From: Margaritifera margaritifera
Taxonomy: Eukaryota; Mollusca; Bivalvia; Unionida; Margaritiferidae
NCBI GenBank assembly: GCA_029931535.1
Contig: JAQPZY010001436.1
Location: 1,577,001 to 1,641,000, forward strand
Reading direction: 5' to 3'
DNA length: 64,000 nt
In this document: positions 1 through 9,833 of the stretch, one piece after another
Numbering within the stretch: position 1 is the first letter of the stretch
Layout: every line of letters begins with the position of its first letter
Program-made: the position numbers and the translations under genes
The notes under the pieces: generated by a model
Databases searched by the model: none
What the model was told of the DNA's origin: nothing
Seen by the model: only the letters and a program-made list of their open reading frames with translations

Positions 1-409
1 GATTTTCTCATCAGTCTTGTATTAGAAGATTGCAGAATGATAAAAATAATTTAATTTTTGATGAACTTCCGGGTTTGAGACAAGACCATGTTACTGTAGA
101 TAACCAGTGGCAGATGAAGAAATATCCTTGGGGGGGGGGGGGCGTAAACAAGTAGACGAACAGTCTGTAGGATGTAACCTCCGGCGAGGCCCAGGTTGAG
201 AAGCTCCCGGAAGTTCCTGCTTTTTAAGCGTTTCCATAGCATAGTTTCAACCGTACAACTGTAAAGAAAACTTACTCTAGGAAACGTTCCGGTTGTTTAG
301 CGCTCATTTTTAGAAGGTTTTTTTCTCGGGGTGTGGGAGGGGAGGCTCCGCTCCTGATAGCAGATTTGTTTTACACACACTCATATGGAAATATCTTCAA
401 AAATGCAGT
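1..409. other. No gene recognised; poly-G tract
   Basis: Non-coding AT-rich sequence with a 13-base G run at 130-142. A short frame near 30-100 reads plausibly (LQNDKNNLIFDELPGLRQ) but matches no family I can name and stops quickly. Nothing else is supported. Confidence 0.5.
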
Positions 410-570
410 GGCAAATTCTACTGTACATTCATAGACTTTGAGAAGGTATTTGGTACAATGAAGAATAACATCATTGCCATTAATAGCACTGGTCCTTGAG
501 CATACACACATAAAACAGTTACAAATTCCATCATGGCGGTACAAATACTATCTATATATAGTACATAGTA

Positions 571-679
571 AAGAAAAAAATTATAATATAAAATAAGAAA
601 AAATTATATTATAATGTAAGAAAAAATTATAATATAATGTGTAAGAAAAAATTATAATATAATATAAGAAAAAATTATC
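571..679. repeat. AT-rich ~21-bp tandem repeat
   Basis: Four to five imperfect copies of a unit resembling AAGAAAAAATTATAATATAA lie inside the degraded interval between the two RT blocks of the LINE relic. Confidence 0.7.
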
Positions 680-1270
680 TTAAATCTTTATGACAATTAT
701 TAGTACTAGCCAAAATATGCAATCTGAGTATGTAAATAAAGCACAAGTAATAATAAGACAGTGACTCACTTAATACGGGATAGCGTAAAGAAGAAAATGG
801 ATATTCATAAAAGAATGTTAAAAAATTATGTCTGTTAAATTATAATATTATTATATGTATGAATGCTTTGTGGATATAAATACCAGCACTTTGGAGGACT
901 TCTGATTTAAAACTTTTTTAAAAAAAATAAATGAATTTTAACATACTGGGGCGTATCCAGAATTTACTCGATATATATTCTCTACATAAATGTATATACA
1001 AAGGGTAGACAAACATAAAATGAAATTAGTTTCCCAAAATATTACAGTTTACATTTTCTGTTTTCAGAAGGATATATGCCGATGGTCTGGTTATATTTAT
1101 TGAAAGACTTATTGACATACAGCGCTTACTTAACCACCTTTAATGTTGTTGTGATAAATGGGGATTCACATTTAATTTGGACCAAACAAAGGCTACCTAA
1201 GGAAGCACGACGATTAAAAAAAAATTATTTTTGTTTGTGGTAAAATCAGAAATTAAAAGTGGATTCATAA

Positions 1271-1471
1271 TATAAATACCTTGGGCTGGTATTCTCTTCA
1301 CATGGTGTTTGGTATAAATACCTTGCGCTGGTATTCTCTTCACGTGGTGCTTGGCATAAATACTTTGGGCTGGTATTCTCTTCACATGGTGTTTGGTATA
1401 GATACCTTGCGCTGGTATTCTCTTCACATGGTGTTTGGTATAAATACCTTGCACTGGTCTTCCCTTCACTT
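1271..1471 (+). repeat. 42-bp in-frame tandem repeat inside LINE RT (about 4.7 copies)
   Basis: Unit boundaries (CTGGTATTC) fall at 1286, 1328, 1370, 1412 and 1454, exactly 42 bp apart. In the RT frame each unit encodes a 14-residue segment, WYKYLGLVFSSHGV, which is the normal conserved stretch of this LINE's RT. The array is therefore an amplified piece of coding sequence that keeps frame. Variants such as LAL/LGL and CGTGG/CATGG show the copies have diverged. The same array occurs in the other LINE copy at 8606-8716. Open frames over this interval on either strand are by-products of the repeat. Confidence 0.9.
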
Positions 1472-1499
1472 TATTTGTGGACACCTCTTGGACCTCTAG

Positions 1500-3094
1500 C
1501 TATGTTAAGCTAAAAGGCCTTTGAGGTGACCCCCTATTGTATAAAGTATTTTATATCTATGTGTGTCCCCCAAAGGTCTGTTGTTGTGGGTTTCAGTAAA
1601 AATGTAAAAAGAGTTTTGAAGAGAAATTTTATTTTTATTGTTTTTTTACTAGGGTTCCTCTAGTTATTGCTTTTTTGATGGAGCGAACTTGTTTAGGTTC
1701 CCGTCTCCAGCTTCCCATTCGTTCCGCCCCTTGGACAAAAGAGATTTACACTATGGCTCGTACTCCCACCCCCCTGATGCATTACCATTACGGCTTGTTT
1801 CCTTGGCATGTTACATATGATGGTCCAGCGTGTACTGTATGTATATGTGCTATATATGTTTAGTCGTCTTCTATAACCCCTGTATTCTTGTTTAGACTGA
1901 CTGTGATTGGTCAAATCTTGTTCTTGTTTTTATTTAACATTTACGTATAGGAAAAAAACAAAATATAAAATTTTTAGAAATCTCTGTAACCGAGATTATA
2001 TGTTCGAGATAGGGATGCATCATTTTTAGTTTGTGACAGCGGATTGGATGGGCGCTACCCTGGCAACCTCGACCCCTAGTGGGCGTGGTATTCCCGTCCC
2101 TCTCTGTTCCAGAGGATATACTCTGTGCGCCCCCAGTCTCTGCATATTTATTGGTCTCAATGCCATTTTAAATTTTTCTGTTGTCTTTTCTAAGAAAGGA
2201 ACAGAGTATATTCAGAAGAAGAGAAAAAGAACACAGAATAAAAATAAAATAAAAATAAGATAAAATACAATAGAAAAAGTGATAGCTTGTTTTATGGTGT
2301 TTGTATGTATGTTGTGTACGTTCGACGGGAAAGAAACTCGCAGTTTTTAGTATTTTATATTGTTACCCCTTTGTATTTTTGTTTCGTAATGTTGATTTTG
2401 TTATGCCCTCATTTTTTTGATGCTCTGATGTGACCCGTGCTGCATGTAGCATTGGCATCACCCCGTCCTCATATCTTACTGTGAGTTACATCAACCCCCT
2501 GTTATTATGTTTTTTATTCTGGTTGTACGTACATGTAGTGTTAGTTTATATTAGTTGCTGCGAGTTTTCCCTTCTTGTTAATAGTTATGTTTGGAATGTT
2601 CTTGTCTCTCTATATGTTGTTAATAAAACTATTATTGGGTAGAGTCCATTTTTGTGAGGCTGACATTTTCAACATGTGAGCGAGTAGGATCCAGGTCGCC
2701 CGTATCCGCGAACCTACCCCCTAGGGGGGGGGGGGGGGGGGGGCTACTGGTTCATTTCCCCAGAGTGGTTGTAAGTGATTCCTCTAAGAAATCAGCATCT
2801 TTTGGTGTATTGACTTCTTTTGAGTCTAAATTTTTTTTAATTGTTTCACAATTCCGAAGAAGTTACTTTTTATGTAGTATTATATATGAAATACTGTGGT
2901 TTATTTTCTTTGGGGAAATTCCACGGCTGCTGAGAAGGAAATGGCAGCCCCACTTTAGGTACCGCCCCCCTCCCCACCCCCCCCCCCCCCATGGGGTGTG
3001 GTTTGACTGCCTCTTCCCCCTCGCATCGTGTCTCCGTTTTCCCGTATCAGGCAGACAAAACACTATGTTAGTAATTTGTTATTAAGGTCCGTAC
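1500..3094. other. Unassigned interval with homopolymer runs
   Basis: No gene or repeat family is recognised. There is a 20-base G run at 2724-2743 and a 14-base C run at 2977-2990. Several short frames (for example 2033-2263 and 2654-3085) have no recognisable domain, and the last is created partly by the G and C runs. It may contain degraded LINE flanks. Confidence 0.4.
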
Positions 3095-3199
3095 CGTATA
3101 TGCTATATTAATGTTCAATTTATGTTTCATTTGTTTTAAAACATTTTCCCATTATCTTTGTAATGTATGTAACTAAATCCTCATATAGTTTAATTTTCT

Positions 3200-3520
3200 T
3201 GGATAATATTTGTATATAGGATGTTGTCTTCGTGGTACACTCCATTTGGCTTTAATATTTTGTTTATTAGTTTGTTCCTATCAAATTCAGTTTCCTTGCA
3301 ATGCAATACTACATGTTTCCTAGTTTATAAAATTCTATTACAAAGTGGGCATAACGAAATAGAGTTTGTTAAATGTCTACGGAAGGCAAACTCTCCTACT
3401 GTCCATATATATTTATATACATAACTTTGTTTTTTGGTGGACTTTATTCTTCCCCATTTCTTCCACACTATTTCCCACTGTACTCCTGGGTTATTGATTT
3501 CTACTTTAAAATGGATTTTT
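3200..3520 (-). pseudogene. L1/Tx1-like LINE, C-terminal zinc-knuckle region
   Basis: The minus-strand translation contains VQWEIVWKKWGRI, then FAFRRHLTNSISLCPLCN, a stop, then TRKHVVLHCKETEFDRNKLI. The C-x2-C...H-x4-C arrangement matches the CCHC-like motif at the C-terminus of many LINE ORF2 proteins. One in-frame stop separates the first pair of cysteines from the histidine. It lies downstream of the RT block in the expected order, which is the main reason for assigning it to the same element. Confidence 0.65.
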
Positions 3521-3671
3521 TGTATTAATATCCTTCATTTGAATTCCATATAATAGTTTATCTTGTTTTTTTTGTCCATATTCTATTAATATTTCTATAT
3601 CTCATGATTATGTTTCTAATTGAGCTCAGTTTTCCTGGAGGTTCTATAAGTTTACCTAATTTATTATTTCT

Positions 3672-3866
3672 CTATATTTCCGGCATATTGCTGATTACGT
3701 AACCGTAAAAATATGTATATATAGCCGCCCACACAAAGTGCTTTCTTATTTTTAAATTCCTTATTCTGTTTATAATGTATGTTATCTTCTTGTGTCTAAG
3801 TGATGGGATACCCAACCCTCCCTCTGTCTTTGTTTTGTACAAACATTCCCTTGGAAGGGGGTGCAT
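3672..3866 (-). pseudogene. L1/Tx1-like LINE, post-RT block
   Basis: A 64-residue open segment contains LPRECLYKTKTEGGLGIPSL followed by RHKKITYIINRIRNL. The GGLGIP-(x)-L pattern marks the region after the RT thumb in L1/Tx1-type ORF2 proteins. It is separated from the RT frame (which ends at 3914) by a short frameshifted gap. Confidence 0.75.
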
Positions 3867-3913
3867 TCCCCATCCCCATATAAAATGGATTTTTTCTTAT
3901 CTCTAATCTCTAG

Positions 3914-4612
3914 TCACGTATCCCTAAAATCTGCTGTGTGCATTATATACCATAGATTGCTATACAAGTATGTCTGGGTTATCTGTACTTTTTCCATCAA
4001 ATTTAAAGGCGAACACGACCATATTTTTATATGAGTTTGAATTCTATTTTTTAACTCCTTAAACTTTGCCTCTGCTGCATTGTTTCCAAAAATTATCAAT
4101 AAGGCCTTAACTTGTGTTTTAATCAGTTCCGGTGGTAAACCCGGATGATTTCCACGCCAAGTACCTATTAATAGTATCTCAGTTTGGGCGTGGTTAATTT
4201 CGAAAGCCTGAAGCCTTCCCAAAGTCGCAGAATCTTTCTCCAAATGTTTGAATGAAAAGCCATCATATGTAAACTGTGTGCAGTCATCTGCATGTTGGAG
4301 CATTTTTAGTTCATTTTCTATATTAGATACTTTGATTCCTTGTATGTTTATATTGTTGTTTATATTTGTACATAGCACTTCTATGGCTATAACATATAAT
4401 AACATTGACAGGGAACATCCCTGTCTTACCGATCTTTCTATTTGAAAACTCTGAGTTTTCGCCCCATTTATTTGAACTGCAGATGTTATGTTTTTATAGA
4501 GTATTTTGACCCATGTACAGAAGATGGGTCCAAAACCATAGCTTCGAAGTAAATTTTCTATATAGCTCTGTTCTATGCGATCAAAAGCTTTTTCTTGATC
4601 GTATAGAATCAT
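3914..4612 (-). pseudogene. L1/Tx1-like LINE reverse transcriptase domain
   Basis: This 232-codon open segment carries RT motifs in order. Motif A reads MILYDQEKAFDRIEQSYIEN, then SYGFGPIFCTWVKILYKN, the RQG box in SVRQGCSLSMLLYVIAIEVL, and the catalytic box as QHADDCTQF at 4283-4294 (HADD instead of Y/FADD, with both aspartates kept). SATLGRLQAFEINHAQTEIL and the region up to LMEKVQITQTYLY follow. It is cut off upstream by frameshifts from the linker at 4792-5255. The frame is long for a relic, but missing neighbours and the H-for-Y change argue against activity. Confidence 0.85.
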
Positions 4613-4791
4613 CGCCCCTTTTCTCCTTAATTTTCTATATATTCTATAACCGTACGTATGGTTAGTAGCTTATTAGTAATACTTCTACCCCCCTCCCCAC
4701 AACTTTGGTTTATATTGATTAATTTTCCCATACATGTTTTAAATCTATTAGGTAGGATCTCACTTAGTATTGTATAATCCGTGTTTAGTAG

Positions 4792-5255
4792 TTAGATCGG
4801 TCTCCAATTTTTTAGTTCCTGTGTGTCTCCTTTTCCTTTATATACTATTGTAATGATACCTTCCTTCATTTTGCCGTGCATTTTTTTTGTATTGATCAAT
4901 ATATTGTTAAATACAAATTCTAAAATCGGAATTAGTTGAGTTTGGAAATTTTTGTAAAAATCAGCAGACCATCTGACCATGGCGATTTCTCTTTATTAAG
5001 TTGTATTAGTGCCGTTTTAATTTCCTCTGATGTTATGAAATTTTCGCACGTAACTCTAGCGTCTTCATTAATTTGTACAAAAGTGACATTTTTACAATAG
5101 CTGTTTATTTCATCATGTGATATTTTCTGTGTAGTGTAGAGTTCTTTATAATATTCGTGGATTTCTTGCAATATCTCTGTGCGATCAGTGAGGATTATGC
5201 TATTTTTCCTTAAAGAATCTATAGTTCTCTCTTTCCCTATCTCTTCTCTTCTCAT
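4792..5255 (-). pseudogene. L1/Tx1-like LINE, endonuclease-RT linker and RT motif 0/1
   Basis: Two overlapping frames cover this stretch. The upstream part reads TEILQEIHEYYKELYTTQKI and later EEIKTALIQLNKEKSPWSDG, the usual 'K-x-P/S-G-x-D-G' lead-in to the RT. The second part continues as SADFYKNFQTQLIPILEFVF and then GIITIVYKGKGDTQELKNWR, with the typical NWRPI end. A frameshift near 4960 separates them. Confidence 0.8.
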
Positions 5256-5639
5256 CTTTAAATTCCTTATGCTCTTATATACATACTATAAAATTTCCCT
5301 GCCCTTACTTTGGTTCCTTCTTTTATATAATGTTGCACCTTAATATACTTCTCTTTAGCCTTAGCTTTTTCCACTTCACTCACTTCATTACTATTACATA
5401 TGTCTTTACATCTTTGTTTAATCCCTCATAATATCGCTTGTTTTATACTACTGTATTTTTTGACAACTTTTTAATCGTTTCTTTCAGTTCTTCCTAGGAT
5501 TTTTGAATATCCCTAGCTCCTTCTAATAAAAAGTTGTACAATACCTTTAATATTATTTCTATATAGTCATGTTCCTCTAGAATCGAGTTGTTTAGTTTCG
5601 AATACCCTTGGCCCTATTTCTTTGCTTTTTGTTTATTGT

Positions 5640-5830
5640 AGTTATAGTTACTATGACTGGTTTGTGATCGGATATAGTGATTCTTTTGATTTCACATGTT
5701 TTAACTAAGTTCATCTCTCTTTTCGATACGTAGAATTTGTCCAATCGACTTCATTGTCTGTTTCCATATTCATATGTATATTCTATTTGATCATCATCTT
5801 TATTTCCTTCCGTAGAAGATTGCATGATAT
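5640..5830 (-). pseudogene. L1/Tx1-like LINE, C-terminal part of endonuclease
   Basis: The minus-strand reading gives IEYTYEYGNRQ, a stop, then SRLDKFYVSKREMNL and ITISDHKPVIVTI. SRLD and SDHKP (5658-5672) are the conserved end of the exonuclease-endonuclease-phosphatase fold in LINEs. The N-terminal half lies beyond the nested element, at 7766-8203. Part of the middle, including the GDFN box, was not found and may have been lost at the insertion. Confidence 0.75.
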
Positions 5831-7760
5831 AACAATAAATCATCTGAATACAATCAATAAATAAGTACCAAAATAAATAAATGAATACAAAACAAACAAA
5901 CACGAATTTAAAAAAAAATAAAAAAAATAAGCAAACTGTGAATCCGGGGCGCCGTAGAACCAACATCAATTACTTCGTACATACAATAATGTCAAGAGAT
6001 CTATAGTGTGAATATCATAACATGGTTCGTCTATGATATAAAATAGAATACTAGAATATAAATTCTTACATTATATCCATCATTAAAGTGTTCCTCAGCT
6101 GCATAAGTTGCAAGTTTAAGTACCTTATTTGCAGAAGATAGCTGCACACTTCATGACAAAGTATGCTGCATACAGGGCGAATAACTTGGAGTTTTCTTTG
6201 TCGATTACACCTGCTGGTAACCTTTTACCTAGAAGATATTGCAGTAGCAGCTAATCTTTTGCATTAAATAATGTAATATGCAGGCTCAGTGGAAATTTAT
6301 CAGTAAGGAAATCACAGAAAGAGTTTCTGAAATCCGACATATAAGGACAAGCAACACAACAATGAAGTATCAAGTCTATATAAACATTCCCACATCGAAT
6401 ACACATATCGAGCTGTGTTTGAGGAACAGCAGCCCATAGTTTAGCTACATATGTAAATACCTTAGTGTGCTGTCTGGTTTTAGCCGACTGCCATACTGAG
6501 GCAGGTCGCAAGGATTCGTGTATCGAAGAGAATCTATCAAAATCTGCTTGATTAGACATACGAACTCTCCAGGGGATATTTTCAAGACCAGCAATTTTTG
6601 ACCTTACAATTTCTTTCCAATTTTGTTTATCTGGAATTTCGGAATGCTGCAAATAATCAGTTAGATACTCAAGCAAGTCAAACTTCTTTAACGTATAATA
6701 TAGATTTGAAATTAACCCGTAGCTTGATATGCATCCGCTCAAAATGAAGTGAAATAACGCAACGTTAAACACACGTTTAGTATGTACCTTATTAGGCATC
6801 AAACACAATCTGTGTAAAAACATCAATTTTCTTCTATCAATTTCGGACTGAGCTGATGTCCATCCTAACATTCCCAGAGCGATGTTTGATCTTGTATGTG
6901 TTGGGAAGCCTTGTAAATGTTTGGCAAAATACCTCAGAGTTTAATCCAATGAAGAGAGGTCACTTTTTGAAATATTAAACCATAATTCACTTCCATAAAA
7001 CATTGAAGGAAAAATTACCTTTTTGATCACATTTGCAGCAACCAAAGGATTTAAACCATTAGGTTTAATGCCAATACCAAACAGACCGTGAAAAGATTTG
7101 TTCCCTTTCTTGCATGCATCGAGTATTGCGTCATGCGACGTCAGCTTTGAGTTAATCCGGTGTCCCAGGTGTGTTGCCGAATCAGTAACCGGCAAACATG
7201 ACGGCCCAAGATACCATTTCATATTGACATAATTCTTAAATTGGGGAGCGAAAATGATAATGTATGACTTTGTGACACTAAGCTCAAATCGCCACTTATT
7301 ACTGTAGGCGTATGATATATCTAACAGCTTTTGTAGATTGCTAGGATATATAGCCAAAAGTGAAATGTCATCAGCTAGGGTTGGATTTCCCACAGCTAAG
7401 GATCCAATCTTTGCTCCAAATCCACTATTCTCTAACTGGAGCAGCAAGTCATTTATAAATATTGTGTACATCAAGGTTGATAAAACACCCCCTTGTCTCA
7501 CTCCTTGGCCAATTGAGAACCAGTCCGAAAATTGCCCATTGACAAGGACTTTGCTCTGCAAATTTATATACATATTAAAAAATATCAAAAGGGATTTACC
7601 CGTAATTCCCAACATGAATAATTTAAAAAGTAACCCTTTGTGCCACACGGTATCAAATGCCTTTTTTGTATCAAGAAAAGCAGCAAAAACCCGTGAACCC
7701 ATGTTTACATTTTTATCCTTATCTTTCTGGTTCAAACCACCACTTCTATCTATATTTCAG
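5830..7760 (-). mobile_element. Nested, 5'-truncated CR1/Jockey-like LINE
   Basis: This element lies in the same orientation as, and inside, the endonuclease region of the surrounding L1/Tx1-like LINE. Its coding part starts abruptly in the middle of the RT and has no endonuclease, as expected for a 5'-truncated insertion made by target-primed reverse transcription. The 3' part (about 5830-6250) is AT-rich with TTTA-like stretches. The coding region 6251-7735 is open apart from one stop, so it is clearly younger than its host. Exact borders and TSD could not be fixed. Confidence 0.75.
6251..7735 (-). pseudogene. CR1/Jockey-like LINE RT and C-terminal domain with one nonsense codon
   Basis: The RT begins before motif A (AAFLDTKKAFDTVWHKGLLF), with GQGVRQGGVLSTLMYTIFIN (RQG box) and LADDISLLA as the catalytic box. 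The thumb and connection follow (PVTDSATHLGHRINSKLTSH, then IFPSMFYGSELWFNISKSDL). A single TAA at 6941-6943 interrupts the frame, which then continues in the same phase through AKHLQGFPTHTRSNIALGML. The C-terminal domain ends with CIRCGNVYIDLILHCCVACP, a C-x2-C...H-x3-C zinc knuckle typical of these proteins. The ~494 codons with one stop mark it as the youngest LINE copy in the first 10 kb. There is no endonuclease, so it could never have been autonomous after insertion. Confidence 0.85.
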
Positions 7761-7765
7761 GTCAC

Positions 7766-8203
7766 CCAGGTAAAACCTGCCCAAATATAAAATTTTCCAT
7801 TGAAAATGTTTGTATATATTCCATGAGGTCTTGGATAAATTGTATCGTTTTCACATTAAGACCTGTTGGCACATACACATTTAGTATGTGCCAACCATTT
7901 ATTTTAATGTTTGTTAATCTCACATTCAGTTTCTCTTCAGTTGTGATATTATTCCATGATAACTTTAAAGATATATTTCTTAACACTGTCGCCACCCCGG
8001 CATTAATCTCATTTTTACTGTTATTAACTATTACTATAGCGTTAAGTTTTTCTTAAATTTTCTGCTTTAGTTTTTTTATCTATATTATGAGTTTCTTGTA
8101 TTTGTATGATGTCATATATTTTTGACATCTCGTTTAATTGATCTATTTTGTCTTTTATTTCATTTATGTATATGGATATAACACGGAGATTGTGTTCCTC
8201 CAT
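7766..8203 (-). pseudogene. L1/Tx1-like LINE, N-terminal part of endonuclease
   Basis: The reading starts at an ATG at 8203 (MEEHNLRVISIYINEIKDKI) and reaches YDIIQIQETHN, the catalytic QETH box of the AP-like endonuclease. A stop follows (about 8056). The same region then continues as NAIVIVNNSKNEINAGVATV and GWHILNVYVPTGLNVKTIQF, the conserved 'N-x-Y-x-P' strand. It ends at MENFIFG, immediately before the expected GDFN box, where the nested LINE begins. Confidence 0.75.
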
Positions 8204-8205
8204 GA

Positions 8206-8595
8206 TATGATAAACATGTATAGTTTTCAGTCTTATTTGTTGTTTTTATTTTCCTTTTATACTATTATTCACTGCGTTGTGTGTTAAGCTGATTTGGGTT
8301 TGGTCTATTTCTGAATTATTGGTTTGATCTGCGCTATTTCCTATATCATTTCCTTTCAGATTTAGGGTTTCTTTGTTTTTATCCTGTTGATTGTTCTTTA
8401 ACCTGTACTACCTCTACTATGTTATTCTCTCTTTGTTTTTGCCCTTCTCCCCTGAGATCTGAGTCCTATTCAAGGAGGAGGACCTCCCTGTTTGAGGAGA
8501 TTTTTGTTGGTGGATCATCTCCTCCAAGTCCTACTTTGACGGCCATTTTCGTCTCTTTCTTTATCTGAGACAGTTTTGGAGTTGAGGTGGTGGGA
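8206..8595 (-). other. Possible 5' remainder of the L1/Tx1-like LINE
   Basis: Upstream of the endonuclease start, the minus strand reads as lysine- and asparagine-rich short frames with several stops. It could be the end of ORF1 or a 5' UTR, but no ORF1 domain is recognisable. Confidence 0.3.
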
Positions 8596-8605
8596 GTGAC
8601 CCTTC

Positions 8606-8716
8606 CTCTTCATGTGGTATTTTGGTATAAATACGTTGGACTGGTATTCTCTTCACATGGTGTTTGGTATAAATATCTTGCGCTGGTATTCTCTTGCGTG
8701 GTATTTGGTATACATG
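8606..8716 (+). repeat. 42-bp in-frame tandem repeat in LINE copy 2 (about 2.6 copies)
   Basis: CTGGTATTC occurs at 8641 and 8683 (42 bp apart), with a partial unit upstream from 8606. The translation runs WYKYVGLVFSSHGVWYKYLA and then passes straight into the normal RT text AKVLSEQACK. The amplified segment is the same one as at 1271-1471. Confidence 0.9.
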
Positions 8717-9109
8717 CCAAAGTCTTATCAGAACAAGCGTGTAAGGTATTATTCAAAAGCAAGTTGCTTAGGTTTGGAAAATTATCGATATACCAACTGT
8801 GTAGATTTTTTAGATATTAAGATACTGCCTGTCCTATCATATGGAGATACAATTTGGGGTTTTAGGAATGCACCTGACATTGCGAGAGTACATATAAACT
8901 ACTGTAAATATATATTGAAACTTTAAAAATCTACTGCAAACAGTTTTGGTTGGGGTGAATTAGGGAGTAACTGTCTTACATCGATCTAAATTATGAAGTC
9001 AATAAAATATTGGTTGAAAATACTTAAAAGTTCCAAGGGTAGAATTCCTAGACTCTGTTATAATACGTAATTACAATCGTCGTACACATCCAGCTGTAAA
9101 TTATGGGTT

Positions 9110-9273
9110 CAATGGAGTATCAAATGCCCAAGCAATCCCATCAATTGAGTGTGGGGGAGGTGGGGGGCCAGCCCAGCGGGGGCCAAAAATTCCCAATAAG
9201 CAACATTTTTTTGGGGAGGGGGACCCAGAATTGAGTTTTGCGGGGGTACCCAAAATTTCTTGCTACGTCACTG
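9110..9273. mobile_element. hAT-like MITE, 164 bp, 8-bp TSD TATGGGTT
   Basis: Identical TATGGGTT octamers flank the element at 9102-9109 and 9274-9281. The ends are degenerate inverted repeats (CAATGGAGTATCAA at the left; the reverse complement of the right end is CAGTGACGTAGCAA, 10 of 14 matching). The body is G-rich and non-coding. Removing the element and one TSD joins the LINE frame without interruption, which confirms both borders. It belongs to the same CAGTGGCGTA-ended group as 25338, 27001 and 36192. Confidence 0.85.
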
Positions 9274-9583
9274 TATGGGTTCATGAAATCAAACATCTAC
9301 TCATTTCATATGGTTTTGAAGGAGCTTGGTACAACTAAGGAGTGGGAGATGAACTAGTGTTTTTGAAATAGCTAAAGTGAAGATGTTTTGATATTGACAT
9401 ACAATGCTAAAATTTATGAATTTGGTAGTTTGTACGAGTCTACAAGTTACTTAAGTTAGACTTAATAGAGAATTATATCTCGATATTACGGAAAAACCTA
9501 TTTTAAATAATTCTGTCTACTTAGAGGCAGTTATCTGAATGTCAAGGTCAATAGGGTAGATACAATCATACCCCATACCATGA

Positions 9584-9833
9584 TGGTTTGGTTTTATGGG
9601 TTTAATGCCATTTTTTAGCATATGATAGGCTATACGTGGCGGACAGTATATCTGGTGGAGGAAGAACCCGGGAAAATCCCGGGTATAACCACCGACCCAT
9701 GGGAAGCTACTGGCAAGCTTTCTCTCATAACCACATTGGCCGAGCCCAAGACTCGAACCAACGCGGACAGAGGTGAGATGGCAGCGATCAGTAAAGGCGA
9801 GCGCCTTAGACCACTCGGCCACGAGGGCCCCCT
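9584..9833 (-). mobile_element. tRNA-derived SINE, 250 bp, 11-bp TSD
   Basis: On the minus strand the element starts with a tRNA-like head. It has an A-box region, GTGGCCGAGTGGTCTAAGGC, and further on a B box, GGTTCGAGTC, with serine/leucine-type spacing. The body contains ATACCCGGGATTTTCCCGGG and a pyrimidine-rich CTTCCTCCACCAG stretch typical of molluscan SINEs, and the tail ends GCATTAAACCCATAAAACC. The 11-bp direct repeat CCATACCATGA flanks it exactly (9573-9583 and 9834-9844). It sits inside the C-terminal coding part of the LINE relic and so is younger than it. Transcription would use the internal RNA polymerase III boxes. The complementary and antisense frames here are not genes. Confidence 0.9.

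Larger units (their letters stand above)
410..1500 (+). mobile_element. Degenerate CR1/Jockey-like LINE reverse transcriptase (copy 1)
   Basis: This is a relic of a non-LTR retrotransposon reverse transcriptase, the enzyme that copies the element into DNA at a nicked target site. RT motif A is readable at 416-481 (TFIDFEKVFGTM). After an AT-rich stretch of about 590 bp the catalytic box appears at 1075-1086 as YADG in place of YADD, so the second catalytic aspartate is lost. It is followed by LVIFIERLIDIQRLLNHL and then CDKWGFTFNLDQTKA, the usual segment downstream of the box. Stops and frame changes are frequent. The frame then enters YKYLGLVFSSHG, where a 42-bp tandem repeat begins, and homology is lost at about 1470. 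A second copy of the same family lies at 8600-10200. The AT-rich block between motif A and the YADG box is either insertion or decay. The clade (CR1/Jockey group) is inferred from motif style. Confidence 0.75.
3095..8205 (-). mobile_element. L1/Tx1-like LINE, ORF2 relic, split by a nested LINE
   Basis: Read on the minus strand this is one ORF2-type polyprotein gene in the expected order. It has an AP-like endonuclease N-terminus (8203 to about 7766), the endonuclease C-terminus (about 5830-5640), the endonuclease-RT linker (5255-4792), the RT (4612-3914), an EGGLGIPSLRHKK-type C-terminal block (3866-3672) and a zinc-knuckle-like end (about 3520-3200, CPLCN then HVVLHC). The two endonuclease halves are separated by a younger LINE at about 5830-7760. 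Frameshifts and stops throughout show that it is dead. The 3' boundary is approximate, and no poly(A) tail or TSD was found. Confidence 0.8.

Noticed and set aside
1197..1484. Minus-strand 95-codon frame with KHHVKRIPAQ-type repeats
   Set aside because: Antisense shadow of the 42-bp repeat, whose plus strand reads as LINE RT.
7338..7790. Plus-strand 150-codon frame
   Set aside because: Antisense to the LINE RT at 6941-7735, which carries all the recognisable motifs.
9750..9833. Functional tRNA gene
   Set aside because: The Pol III boxes are present but the sequence is the head of a 250-bp SINE with a TSD, and the acceptor and anticodon stems are not maintained.
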